DNA from: Carettochelys insculpta
Taxonomy: Eukaryota > Chordata > Testudines > Carettochelyidae
Direction of reading: 5' to 3'
DNA length: 64,000 nucleotides
Assembly: GCF_033958435.1 (NCBI RefSeq)
Contig: NC_134161.1
Coordinates: 10,230,001-10,294,000 of the forward strand
The number at the start of each line of letters is the position of its first letter. Position 1 is the stretch's first letter. This document shows positions 1 to 8,559 of the stretch, one piece after another. Below the pieces are notes generated by a model. The model was given only the letters and a program-made list of their open reading frames with translations. It did not search any database and was not told where the DNA came from. The translations under genes were made by a program, and so were the position numbers.

Positions 1-956
1 ATGCAATACTCCAGATGAGGTCTTGCCAGTGCTGAGTAGAGGGGAATAACAACTGCTCTAGATCTGCTGGAAATGCTTCTCCTAATGCACCCCATATGCT
101 GTTAGCCTTCTTGGCTTACAAGGGCACACTGTTGACTCATATCCAGTCTCTCATCCACTGTAATCCCCAGGTCCTTTTCTGCTGCACTGCTACTTAGCCA
201 GTCAGCACCGAGCCTGTAATAATGCTTGGGATTCTTCTGTCCCAAGTGCAGGACTCTGCACTTGTCCTCATTGAACCTCATCAGATTTCTTTTGGCCCAA
301 TCCTCCAATGTATCTAGGTCACTCTGGACCCTATCCCTAACCTCCAATGTATCTATCTGCCCCCCCCCTTGCTTAGTGTCCTCTGCAAATTTGCTGAGGG
401 TACAATCCATCCCCACATCCAGGTCATTAATAAAGATGTAGAACAATACTGACCCTAGAACCAATCCTTGGGGCACTCCATTTGAAACCGATGGTCAACT
501 GGACATTGAGCCATTGATCACTATCTCTCGGGCCCCACCATCTAGCCAGCTTTCTATCCATCTTACAGATCATGTATCCAATCCATACTTTCTTAACTTA
601 TAGGCAAGAATGCTGTGGGAGACTGTATCAAAAGCTTTGCTAAAGTCAAGGTGTATCACATCCATTGACTTCCCCATGTCCACAGAGCCAGTTACCTCAT
701 CATAGAAGCTACTCAGATTGGTCAGACATGACTTGCCCTTGGTGAATCCACGCTGACTACTCTTGATCACTTTCCTCTCTTCCAAGCTCTTCAAAATGGA
801 TTCCTTGTGGATCCCCTCCATGGTTTTTCTGGGAACTGAGGTAAGGGTGATCAGTCCATAGTTCCCTGGATTGTCCTCTTTCTTTTTTTTTTTTTTAAAG
901 ATGGGCACTACATTTGCCTTTTTCCAATCATCTGGGACCTTTTCAATTTTAATCAT
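1..956 (-). pseudogene. CR1 ORF2 reverse transcriptase remnant
   Basis: Decayed reverse transcriptase that copied CR1 RNA into DNA at the insertion site. In sense order it shows VPDDWKKANVVPIFKK, QRGFTKGKSCLTNL, the first catalytic block LDFSKAFDTVSH, then GVPQGLVLGSVLFYIFINDL, and the active-site block as FAEDTK. The usual block is FADDTK, so the first of the two adjacent aspartates is replaced by glutamate. One frame runs from 956 to 102, broken only by TGA at 570-572 and at 495-497. Both fall where CR1 proteins usually carry tryptophan, so each is probably a TGG-to-TGA change. A single-base shift near 110-125 moves the C-terminal part ([20 protein letters not shown]) into another frame, which is open to the window edge. 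No function remains. Confidence 0.92.
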
Positions 957-960
957 AGGG
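1..960 (-). mobile_element. CR1 LINE, 5'-truncated, cut by window edge
   Basis: Minus-strand copy of a CR1 non-LTR retrotransposon. The reverse complement reads through the reverse transcriptase palm and on towards the C-terminal part. The element's own 3' end lies left of base 1, outside the window. The 5' limit is near 956-960, where coding similarity stops and ordinary AT-rich DNA begins; truncation there is the usual result of incomplete target-primed reverse transcription. Damage is light for a CR1 copy (two stops and one frameshift), so this is a younger copy than the one at 36.3-38.7 kb. No target duplication can be checked because one end is missing. Confidence 0.93.
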
Positions 961-1796
961 GTGCACCCTATGTGTGTTTAAATGGCAGAATGACCAGGGA
1001 AATGGACTTATTAATGGAGGTGAAAAATGGCAGTGTTTCATCAAAAACTTGGAAAATGGATATTTGGGACAGGACCACTGAGCTCTTAAGGGTGCCAAAC
1101 CAGGAAGGTCCAACCTGTAATTACATTGTAGTTACCAACTGTAATACAGTCACACAGTGGTTTTGTTGTAGTCTATCTGAAATTACCATTAATTTACATA
1201 GCAAAAATGTTTACTTAAAGACTAAGAATGATAACAGCATAAATATAATTTAGTTGAAATACCTGGATTCTAATTGTGCATCTATTAGCAGTAACTTCAA
1301 AGGCAGATATATAATCATTGTTAACTTTCCAGTCATATGAATTAACATTAATTGTGTATTGGAAAACAAAACTAGAGTATAATTATATTCTCACTGGAAG
1401 ATAACTGCAGTGTAATTACTCATTGTGTTATAAAGAGTGATTGATTTTTAACCCTCTATCAATTTTAATAATATGCCGTGTTGCTACTAATGGATGAAAA
1501 CTGGTAGGGATTGTTGAAAATAGGCTTTTTTTTTTGAGAAAATGGCTCTTTTAACACATTTTGATTTGTTTTCTGAACAGCTCTAATATATGGGTTTCAT
1601 CCTGGTATATCCCCTTTATAATTAAGTTAGGATCTCAACTCTTCTCAATTTTACTAAGATCTGAATTTGTGAAGACGTGGTTCTTTCTGACAACAGACTG
1701 CATTCTTTTGACTGAAGTGGTTTATAAGGAACAGAGATTTCTCAGCAGTGACATTTTGAAAAGGCAAATAGCTTAGAGAGCTGCACCAGGCACAAA
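961..1796. other. No recognisable feature
   Basis: AT-rich sequence with only short chance ORFs. No repeat family, splice pair or RNA gene was recognised. Confidence 0.5.
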
Positions 1797-1840
1797 ACTA
1801 ACTGCTCCATCTGAAGCTGGACTAACTGCTCCATCTGAAG
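1797..1840. repeat. 24-base tandem duplication (about 1.8 copies)
   Basis: The unit beginning ACTAACTGCTCCATCTGAAG occurs at 1797-1820 and again at 1821-1840 with no mismatch, directly abutting. A recent local duplication. Confidence 0.85.
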
Positions 1841-2511
1841 TAAACTAGCATTAGGGCCATTATTTAGAACAGCTAATGTTTGAAAACATTTTCAGCTCTC
1901 AGAGAGACTCATTGGTGTGTGCCTGTCAGCTCCATTTAGGAAATGACTCCACACCTTATACTGTATATTAGACATCCAGAAGCCAACACAGCTGGTGAAA
2001 ATATCCAGATTTGGGTTTAAAGGTTGTTCATAACCTTATACAGTTTTCCTGTATGTAGGAGTAAGCCAAGATTAAAATAAAAATCATAGTCCTTAAGAGT
2101 TCTATTACGAACCCTTTGCACTGCTTTGGCATTGTGCTCTGCCTTAGTGTAAATGAGATTCAGGGATAGATATTATATATAAAACCAATCCTAAGTCTGG
2201 GGTATAGTTTAGGTTTTCAAAGGGCATGGGATTTCCTTTGTAAATCCCAGATTAAAAGTCCAAGTTCTCACATAGGTGCCCACGATTCAATTATGATTGC
2301 AAAATGTGGACACTAGTATTGTGCCTGCTCACTGAACTTAACCAAGGACATACTTCTATAAATTCACCCCTTACTATCTTGTTCCTTAACAAGTTTGGAA
2401 TCATTAAAATACATTGGCTGGATCCTTGGCATAAATTTACTGAAATCCATTTAACTATGTTGAGTTATATCACTTGAGGAACAAGCTCCATAGATATTTA
2501 TACTATTTTTA
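1841..2511. other. No recognisable feature
   Basis: AT-rich single-copy-looking sequence. Nothing supportable was seen. Confidence 0.5.
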
Positions 2512-2829
2512 TACACTGGTTAAACTTCTCTCATTTGGCATGCTGTCATCTGGCAACGTCTGTGGTCTGGCATAATTTTAGTTAGCCAGACGTCCACTCA
2601 TTATGGCTATGGCCAAGTTTCCTATGGTCCTGTAAATTATGTTTACAGTCATCAGTCCTGGGTCTCAGTATTCTGTGCTGCTATTTAGCTCTAATTTACC
2701 CCAAATGTCTTCTGAGAGCCCAGTTGGTAATGCTTCTTATACAACATTGACCTACTGTGGTTCAGCAAATTCTCTGGTTTGGCACTGGTCAAGTCCCAAG
2801 GGTGCTGGACTACAGTGGTTCAAACTGTA
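2512..2829 (+). mobile_element. Tigger-like MITE, copy 1 (decayed)
   Basis: About 318 bases that align along their whole length with 11584-11896, sharing blocks such as TTAGCTSTAATTTACCCCAAATGT and the CCAGTCCTGG area. The ends are related to TACAGGTTGAACC and its reverse complement: left TACACTGGTTAAACTTCTC, right GTGGTTCAAACTGTA. Ends of this form with a TA target are typical of TcMar-Tigger non-autonomous elements. No coding capacity. The termini have diverged more than in copy 2. Confidence 0.8.
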
Positions 2830-3658
2830 CAACCTTGGATAAGAGCTACTAAAAGTTGCTTTCCATCCTAGATATGAGGAGAACTCAAGTATCTCTCATA
2901 CTTCTGTGTGATTATTATTGGAAAAGAGCCTTCTGTCCAATAGATGACTGGAAAATGCCAGCATATGAACAGTAAATATCTAAGTCACAGGACCCCTTGC
3001 ACAGAAACGTTCAAATCCACTAATATAAGCTCATGTAAGAAGCTTGTGAGTGACTCTAGTTTGGAGATATTAGAATGACAAGAAGCCACCAACTGCTCTG
3101 AAGATAACTTGAAGCAGTAAGGCCCTTTTCAAATTAAGAGCAAGATCCTCACACTCTGCCCCATCCCTTTTACACTGTATGCCTGCAGCCTACCAGAAAA
3201 CAGCCTGAAGCAGTGTCACTTTCCCTGATTCTGCATGAAATTCTGTCCCCATTAAAGTTAATGAAAGTTTTGTCATTGGCTTCAACCATGACAGGATTTT
3301 ACTTCCATGTTCCATCACCCACCCCCTCCTCACAACACATCATCATCATCATCTCAGTCATCCAGAAGTTAATATTGTCTATGTGCTCAGGGACAAATGA
3401 AGACAGCATACATGGCAGCCTATTAGCAATACACCTGTGTCTGACGGAAGAGGAGATCACAGGCATCATTAGGGTAGGTGAACTCAAACTGAAGAAGTAG
3501 GTGAGGCAGCACCTTGTAATCACAGCCATGTTCCTCAGATCAGTACAAAGGTGGTAATTCAATTTCAGAGTTCTGCCTCAGTGCATCTGTTATGATGTTA
3601 GCAGAAAATCTCTCAACCAAATTAAAGAATTATACCAATTGGGAGCCAGACATTATTT

Positions 3659-3703
3659 GTGTGTGTGTGTGTGCGCGCACGCGCGTGTGTGTTATATATG
3701 TAT
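3659..3703. repeat. GT/GC dinucleotide tract with TA tail
   Basis: About 45 bases of alternating purine and pyrimidine: GT repeats, then GCGCGCACGCGCG, then GT, then TATATATGTATA. Strictly alternating GC/GT sequence of this length is a classic left-handed (Z) DNA former, and the AT end could melt easily. Probably just a microsatellite. Confidence 0.85.
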
Positions 3704-4089
3704 AAAGAAACAGTGTGAGACCATTTGTGTGTGTCTGCACTATGTTCCAGTCTAATTATTTATAATTGTAAGGTAGTGGAATGTAAAATGCTAATTGAAA
3801 ATTTTTGGTCCTTACGTCTCAGTCTGTGGAGAATTTGCGCGCCCATCTGGTTAATAGGAAAGGGATTGTATTTTCTAGATCATTGATTTATCATCATTAA
3901 GGTCCCAAATACAGACTTCTGTAAGTCAGCTTCAGAAATATGTTTTTTCCATTACATTTACACTCTGTCTAAAATTGCCTCTAGCACTGTTAATGTTAAA
4001 ATTGACTGGATTCAATTTAGTGTGATCGCCTCCTTGCTCTGTCAGGGGTTATTCATCTCATTTAGCTTTTGTAATAAAAGATTTTTTTT

Positions 4090-4122
4090 GAGAGAGTGAG
4101 AGAGAGAGAGAGAGCGAGCGCA
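4090..4122. repeat. GA microsatellite
   Basis: Imperfect (GA)n with GAGAGTGAG and GAGCGAGCG variants, immediately after a run of eight T. Purine strand tract, about 33 bases. Confidence 0.85.
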
Positions 4123-4236
4123 AGACCCACACAATTATTATTGAAAAACAAACCTAAAATGTATTGATTTGGAGTGATAAGAATGTCTTGATGGCAGTCC
4201 TTGTAAAAAATGCTGAATCATGCCAGGTAAAATCTC

Positions 4237-4239
4237 ATT
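4237..4239. repeat. Harbinger target-site duplication (left)
   Basis: ATT directly before the element end AGCCATGTC; the same ATT follows the other end at 8799-8801. A 3-base duplication is what PIF/Harbinger transposases produce. Confidence 0.85.
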
Positions 4240-4525
4240 AGCCATGTCTACACATGCACGCTACTTCGAAGTAGCGGCACTAACTTCGAAATAGCGCCCG
4301 TCACGGCTACACGTGTTGGGCGCTATTTCGATGTTAACATCAACGTTAGGCGGCGAGACGTTGAAGCCGCTAACCCCATGAGGGGATGGGAATAGCGCCC
4401 TACTTCGACGTTCAACGTCGAAGTAGGGACCATGTAGTCGTTGCGCGTCCCGCAACATCGAAATTGCGGGGTCCTCCATGGCAGCCATCAGCTGGGGGGT
4501 TGAGAGACACTTTCTCCAGCCCCTC
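4240..4525 (+). repeat. Harbinger left terminal and subterminal region
   Basis: Left inverted repeat plus an array of TCGA-centred palindromes: CTACTTCGAAGTAG near 4261, CTACTTCGACGTTCAACG near 4410, and ATTTCGA boxes between. The whole block is retained in reverse orientation at the right ends of the short relatives at 20596-21306 and 59387-60014, marking it as the part needed in cis. Confidence 0.85.
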
Positions 4526-4602
4526 AGCTCAATGGTGGCCGCGTGGAGCGGCCCCTTAAAGGTCCCCTCCCCCTCCCTTTCTGTGCAGGAAGCTGAGAGA
4601 GC

Positions 4603-6690
4603 ATGCAGGGGGCAGCCCAGACACACAGCCAGCCTTCACACTCTTGAGCAGCCCCAACAACCCCCAACCAACCTCATAGCCACACGGCAGCCCCCCAGCG
4701 CCCCCAGGGGACCCCCCCCAAGGGGAGCCAGGGCAGCAAGCGGCAGCGGGGCCCCTCCTGGACGGAGGCCGAGCTTCGGGACCTGCTGGGGCTCTGGAGT
4801 GAGGAGGAGGTGCTCCAGGTAATGGGGAGCAAGAGGCGGAACGCAGATGTGTTCGCTTGCCTGGCTGAGGGCCAGGCCACCCGGGGTCACCCTGCCCGCA
4901 CTCTGGACCATGTCTGGAGTAAAGTGAAAGAGCTGCGGCAGGGTTACGCCCGGGCCCGGGATGCGGCCGGCCGATCTGGGGCTGCCCCCATCACTTGCCC
5001 CTCTTACAGGGAGCTCAGGGACATCCTGGGCCCCCAGCACACCTCCTCCCCTCCGGCCATTCTTGACACCTCGGCTGAGGAGCCCCAGCAGGCCCCGGAG
5101 CCGGAGTCCGCCCCGGAGGTAAGCCCCGCACCCTGGGGGCCCCCCCTGGAGCCCACCCCCGGGGCATCGCAGCAGCAGGAGGAGGAGGAGGGGGACTCCT
5201 CCTCCGCTGAGACGGGGCTGCGCATCATCGTCCCCTCCCGGAGCAGCAGCTGGGTGTCCGCCCCCCAGGTGTCGCTGGACCGTGGGAGTGGACCTACAGG
5301 TATGTACCCCCCCAGTGTACACCCCCGGGGTTGAGGGGCAGGGGTAATAGATATGTGGCCAGGGCCCTCCACATGCCCAGATGGCCATGGCCCCAAGGAC
5401 AGCAGTGCAATGTCCCTCACAGGAGGGCATCAGCCCCTTCCCCCGCCCCCAGCACGACAGTGCCATGCCCCATCCCCAGGGCAGGGGGGAGTGGAACCTC
5501 TAGGGTCCCCCGGGAGGAGGGGGTGGGACACCCCGCAGCAGCAGCAGCCGCAGCAGCATGTGATGGAGTGGGGGGAGTGCAAATGCAAGACTCAGGCTAG
5601 ATATGAGCAGCAAGCTGAATAGTTCCCAGGGGCAAAGGATGATCTTGGGGCTACAACTGGCAGGTGACACCCCTGCCCTGAACAAAGAGGGGGGAGGAGC
5701 TGAGCTGGCTTTGAATTGGAGGGGGGCACAGGTAGAGGCTAGGGGAAGGGAGAGCCGGAAGGCAGCCAGCCTGAGGAGGGGGAAAGCTACACCCCAGAGG
5801 GGCAACCCTTGGGGTCTTCTCCCCAGGACGGGTTGGAAGGACTGTCTCTGACTGCTGTACTGTCACTCCTGGGAGAAACTGGGCATGTGTGGCCTAAGAA
5901 ATCTCTCCTGTCAGACCCTGCTGAGTGAAGTGAGAGTCACTCCCGCCAGGGGACGGGGTGCAGTGCAGGGGGACCCGTGAACCCCATCACAGCAGCATCT
6001 CCCGGGGACGGGGATGGGCAACCTGCAGCACAGGGGTGGGGGGACAAGGACCAAGGCTCGGGGGCCACACTAACGCCTGTCTGCACTCTTCTTTCCCCCC
6101 TCCTGTGTTCCGCAGCTGCACCATCGGAAGGACCGGAGAGCGCCAGCGAGGCTTCAGTGGTCCTGGAATCCCCTCCAAGGCCATTGCTCCAGGCCAGCCC
6201 CTCGGCGGAGGACCGACCGGCCCCACAGCAGGCAAGACGGCGGACCCTGCAACACCACACGGCGGCGACGGACCCCCAGCTGCTGGCTATCCATCGTCGG
6301 CAGCTGGAGGTCGCGGAGCAGTGTCTGCAGGTGGAGCAACGCCGCCTCCACCTGCAGGAGCGTGCGCTGGCCTAGCGCCAAGAAGCATGGGGGGCCTACG
6401 TGGAGACATTCAACCGTCTCGTGGACTACCTGGCCCCCCGTGCCGCGCCGGCCGCCGCAGTGCCCGCCCTGCCCGCTCCACCCGCCGCGCCACCCACTGC
6501 TCTGCTCGTCGCCGCGCTGTCCGCCGTTGCCCCGCCACCCGCCACCGAGAGCCAGACCGCCGAGGGACACCTGGGGCCAGCTGAGACTCGCCGGACGTGT
6601 CTTCCGGTCCGCCCGGCCCCCAGCCAGCCCCGGACAGGGCTGCGGCCGAGGCGGGGCTCCCGGCCGCCCACCCCCAGTGCCGGACTATAG
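4603..6690 (+). pseudogene. Harbinger accessory protein, Myb/SANT-like (two in-frame stops)
   Basis: The DNA-binding partner of the transposase; in PIF/Harbinger elements it recognises the ends and takes the nuclease to them. Exon 1 from ATG 4603 to 5299 encodes a basic leader and then a Myb/SANT-like trihelix (about residues 50-140): PSWTEAELRDLLGLW, SKRRNADVF, SKVKELRQGYARARDAA and CPSYRELRDIL. An acidic Q/E-rich linker and GLRIIVPSRSSSW follow. The intron is 5300-6115 (ACAG/GTATGT to TTCCGCAG). Exon 2 from 6116 encodes a C-terminal helix, LLAIHRRQLEVAEQCLQVEQ. Two stops interrupt one otherwise continuous frame: TGA 4645-4647 after 14 codons, and TAG 6373-6375, beyond which the frame stays coding-like (RQEAWGAYVETFNRLVDYLA) to 6690. 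Both look like point mutations: CGA to TGA at a CpG, and probably TGG to TAG. The start at 4603 is inferred. Without it the frame has no ATG before 4819, inside the domain. Confidence 0.87.
5300..6115 (+). other. Inferred intron of the Harbinger accessory gene
   Basis: 816 bases between a good donor (CCTACAG/GTATGT) and a good acceptor (pyrimidine-rich CTTTCCCCCCTCCTGTG then TTCCGCAG). Joining them keeps the frame (phase 1). A second possible donor, CCGGAG/GTAAGC, lies at 5119/5120, but the frame after it stays coding-like, so I prefer the later one. ORFs lying wholly in this interval are shadows. Confidence 0.7.
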
Positions 6691-7078
6691 GGGCGTGGGG
6701 CCCAGGACGTGCCCCCTCCCGCTTGTATAAAGTTGGACTTTTGTTTTTGTGCCCCCCGTTTGCCCAGTCCACCCCCCATGTAAATAGTTTTCCCCGTCCT
6801 TGCAATCCCTGGTTTTCTGTTTTTTGTTACATGTAAATATATGGAAACTTTTTTATTATTCACTTATGTTATGCTTTAGTTAGTAGGTCTTGTACATAGT
6901 TTTGTCATTATTAGTTCAAAAACCAGTTGAAAAAAGAAAACCAGTTTCATTTTACCAACAAGTGCGTGCTTTTATTTGTCCAGGAGAAGTGGGGGCGGGG
7001 TGTGCTGTTGGGTGCTCCGTGGTGTGGGCGTAGGGGCAGGGAGTGTTGTGGAGGAAGGGGTGGGGGGCCTGGCAGAGT
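6691..7078. other. AT-rich gap between the two convergent Harbinger genes
   Basis: The 3' untranslated zone shared by the converging genes. It is AT-rich in the middle (6780-6960), unlike the GC-rich coding parts. It holds the polyadenylation signal of the transposase; I see no canonical AATAAA for the plus-strand gene. Confidence 0.7.
6971..6976 (-). terminator. Polyadenylation signal AATAAA for the transposase
   Basis: TTTATT on plus is AATAAA on minus, about 100 bases past the transposase stop at 7079-7081 and the first such signal downstream. Placement suits cleavage inside the AT-rich gap. Confidence 0.6.
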
Positions 7079-7834
7079 TCACCCCGCGGCCTCCTCGAAG
7101 TGGGCCCACAGGGCCTCCCGGACCCGGGTCCCTTCGGGGTCCACCTGGCGACTGGGGGCAGTGGGTGGCTGCACGTCGCCCCTGCTGGCTTCCACAGCCC
7201 AGCCCTGAAAAAAGGCCTCCCCCTTGCTCTCCACCAAATTGTGTAGGGTGCAGCAGGCACCCACAATCTGGGGGATGTTGTTGGGGCCCGCATCCAGGGG
7301 GGTCAGGAGACATCTCCAGCGCCCTTTGAGGCGGCCAAATGAGCGCTCCACCACCTGGCGCGCGTAGTTCAGGCGCTGGTTGAAGCGCTCCTGGCTGGCA
7401 GAGAGATGGCCCGTGTACAGGTGCATGAGACAGGGCCGGAGGGGGTATGCCGCATCTGCAATGACGCAGAGGGGCATGGTGGCGTCCCCCACAGGGCTCT
7501 CCTGCTGGGGGATGTAGGTCCTCGCCTCCAGCTGGCAGCACAGGCCCGAGTTCCGGAAAACCCGAGCATTGTGGGTGCTGCCAGGCCAGCCCACATAAAC
7601 GTCCTGGAAACGGCCCCGGTTGTCCACCAAGGCCTGGAGGACCACTGAGTGGTAGCCCTTGCGGTTGATGTACCGTCCTCCACTGTGTTGCGGGGCGTGG
7701 ATGGGGATGTGAGTCCCATCCAGAGCCCCGAAGCAACTGGGGAAGCCCAGCGTGGCAAAGCCCGCAATGGTGGCATCTGGGTCCCCCAGCCTCACGAGCC
7801 TGTGGAGGAGCATGGCGTTGATGGCACGCACGAC

Positions 7835-7950
7835 CTGCAGGGAAAGCACATGGGAGACCACCAATGAGGGGTGTGCAGGGTGTGCGTGGCCCTGCCCTGC
7901 CCTCCCCTGCCCTGCCAGGGCCCCCCTGCCCCCCCCGTGGGTCCTCTTAC
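7835..7950 (-). other. Transposase intron
   Basis: 116 bases, read on minus: donor GTAAGAGGACCC, acceptor GTGCTTTCCCTGCAG. Splicing joins VGAVLMEV to VRAINAM, which is how this conserved stretch reads in related transposases. The body is G/C-rich with repeated CCTGCC motifs. Confidence 0.85.
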
Positions 7951-8255
7951 CTCCATAAGGACAGCCCCAACGGTGGCCTTGCTGACGCCAAACTGCTGTC
8001 CCACGGATTGGTAGCTGTCTGGAGTGGCCAGCTTCCAGACAGTGATGCCGACCCGTTTCTCCACTGGGAGGGCACGCCACATGGCAGTGTCCTGGTGCCT
8101 GAGTGCGGGGGTGAGCGACTGGCACAGCTCCATAAATGTCTGCCGGCTCATCCTGAAGTTCCTGAGCCAGCGGTCGTCGTCCCACTCCTCAAGCACCAGC
8201 CGCTCCCACCAGTCGGTGCTGGTGGGGTAGCTCCACAGGTGGTGGTGTGTGAGGC

Positions 8256-8264
8256 GGGGGGGGG
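8256..8264 (-). other. G9 tract, site of the transposase frameshift
   Basis: Nine G on plus (nine C in the transposase sense). Upstream codons continue into a dead-end frame that stops at 8189; the conserved WWERLVLEEW frame is offset by one. A homopolymer slip is the simplest cause; sequencing error or ribosomal slippage are alternatives. Confidence 0.8.
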
Positions 8265-8401
8265 TCGGGATTGGGGGTTGAGCCCTGCTCCCCTGGGGGC
8301 CGCTCCTCCTCCGGTGTGGCAAGGAGGTGCTCAGCTGCCTCCCGCATGGCATGGATCAGGGCGAGTACTCCTCCTGCAGGGAGGGCTGGGTGGACCTCTG
8401 G

Positions 8402-8427
8402 CTGCTGCTGCTGCTGCTGCTGCTGCT
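8402..8427. repeat. CTG/CAG repeat encoding polyglutamine in the transposase
   Basis: An (almost) uninterrupted CTG run on plus gives eight consecutive glutamines right after MDPQK. The short relatives hold shorter, interrupted versions (CCGCAGCAGCAGCC), so the run is length-variable in the family. Confidence 0.85.
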
Positions 8428-8559
8428 TCTGGGGGTCCATGACTGCGTCGCCCAAGGTCTGTGTGCATATGGCTCCTTAGACCGCGTGCTGTGCAGGCTG
8501 AGTGTGTCTGGGAGGGGCCCTTTAAGGGAGCAGCTAGCTGTTGCCCCGGAAGCGCTAGT

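Larger units (their letters stand above)
2830..4239. other. No gene; simple repeats only
   Basis: No gene recognised. A short CAT trinucleotide run lies near 3338-3352, and a purine/pyrimidine-alternating tract and a GA tract are listed separately. Overlapping ORFs on both strands around 3.2-3.56 kb show no domain and are taken as chance. Confidence 0.5.
7079..8440 (-). pseudogene. PIF/Harbinger DDE transposase (one frameshift)
   Basis: Nuclease that cuts the element out and reinserts it. Exon 1 is 8440-7951 and exon 2 is 7834-7079; the 116-base intron has GAG/GTAAGA and CCCTGCAG borders and phase 0. The N-terminus is MDPQK plus a polyglutamine run. WWERLVLEEWDDDRWLRNF and a helix-turn-helix (EKRVGITVWKLATPDSY, VSKATVGAVL) follow. 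Exon 2 has the DDE_Tnp_4 fold: D in FGALDGTHI (codon 7718-7720), D in VIADAAYPL (7454-7456) and E in VVERSFGRLKGRW (7346-7348), so all three catalytic acids are present. Two defects are visible. Exon 1 is one base too long for its phase: codons before and after the G9 tract at 8256-8264 are in different frames. And STHNARVF has N (7568-7570) where the family usually has D. ATG 8440 was chosen because a matching ATG plus QQQ start is kept in the short relative at 20.9 kb. It converges with the accessory gene. Confidence 0.93.

Noticed and set aside
3659..3703. CRISPR-like or satellite array
   Set aside because: Plain dinucleotide microsatellite; no spacers and a vertebrate context.
5119..5125. 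Alternative donor GAG/GTAAGC for the accessory gene
   Set aside because: The frame beyond it stays coding-like up to the CCTACAG/GTATGT donor at 5299/5300, which joins exon 2 in frame.
4636..5466. Minus-strand ORF of 276 codons opposite the Harbinger accessory gene
   Set aside because: Glycine/proline-rich shadow of a GC-rich coding region on plus; no domain, and the plus frame has the recognisable Myb-like domain.
6972..7736. Minus-strand ORF of 254 codons overlapping the transposase
   Set aside because: Out-of-frame shadow; the in-frame product carries all DDE motifs.
8441..8455. Upstream start for the transposase (MGDAV...)
   Set aside because: The codon at 8455 is TTG, not ATG; the ATG at 8440 is shared with copy A of the short derivatives.
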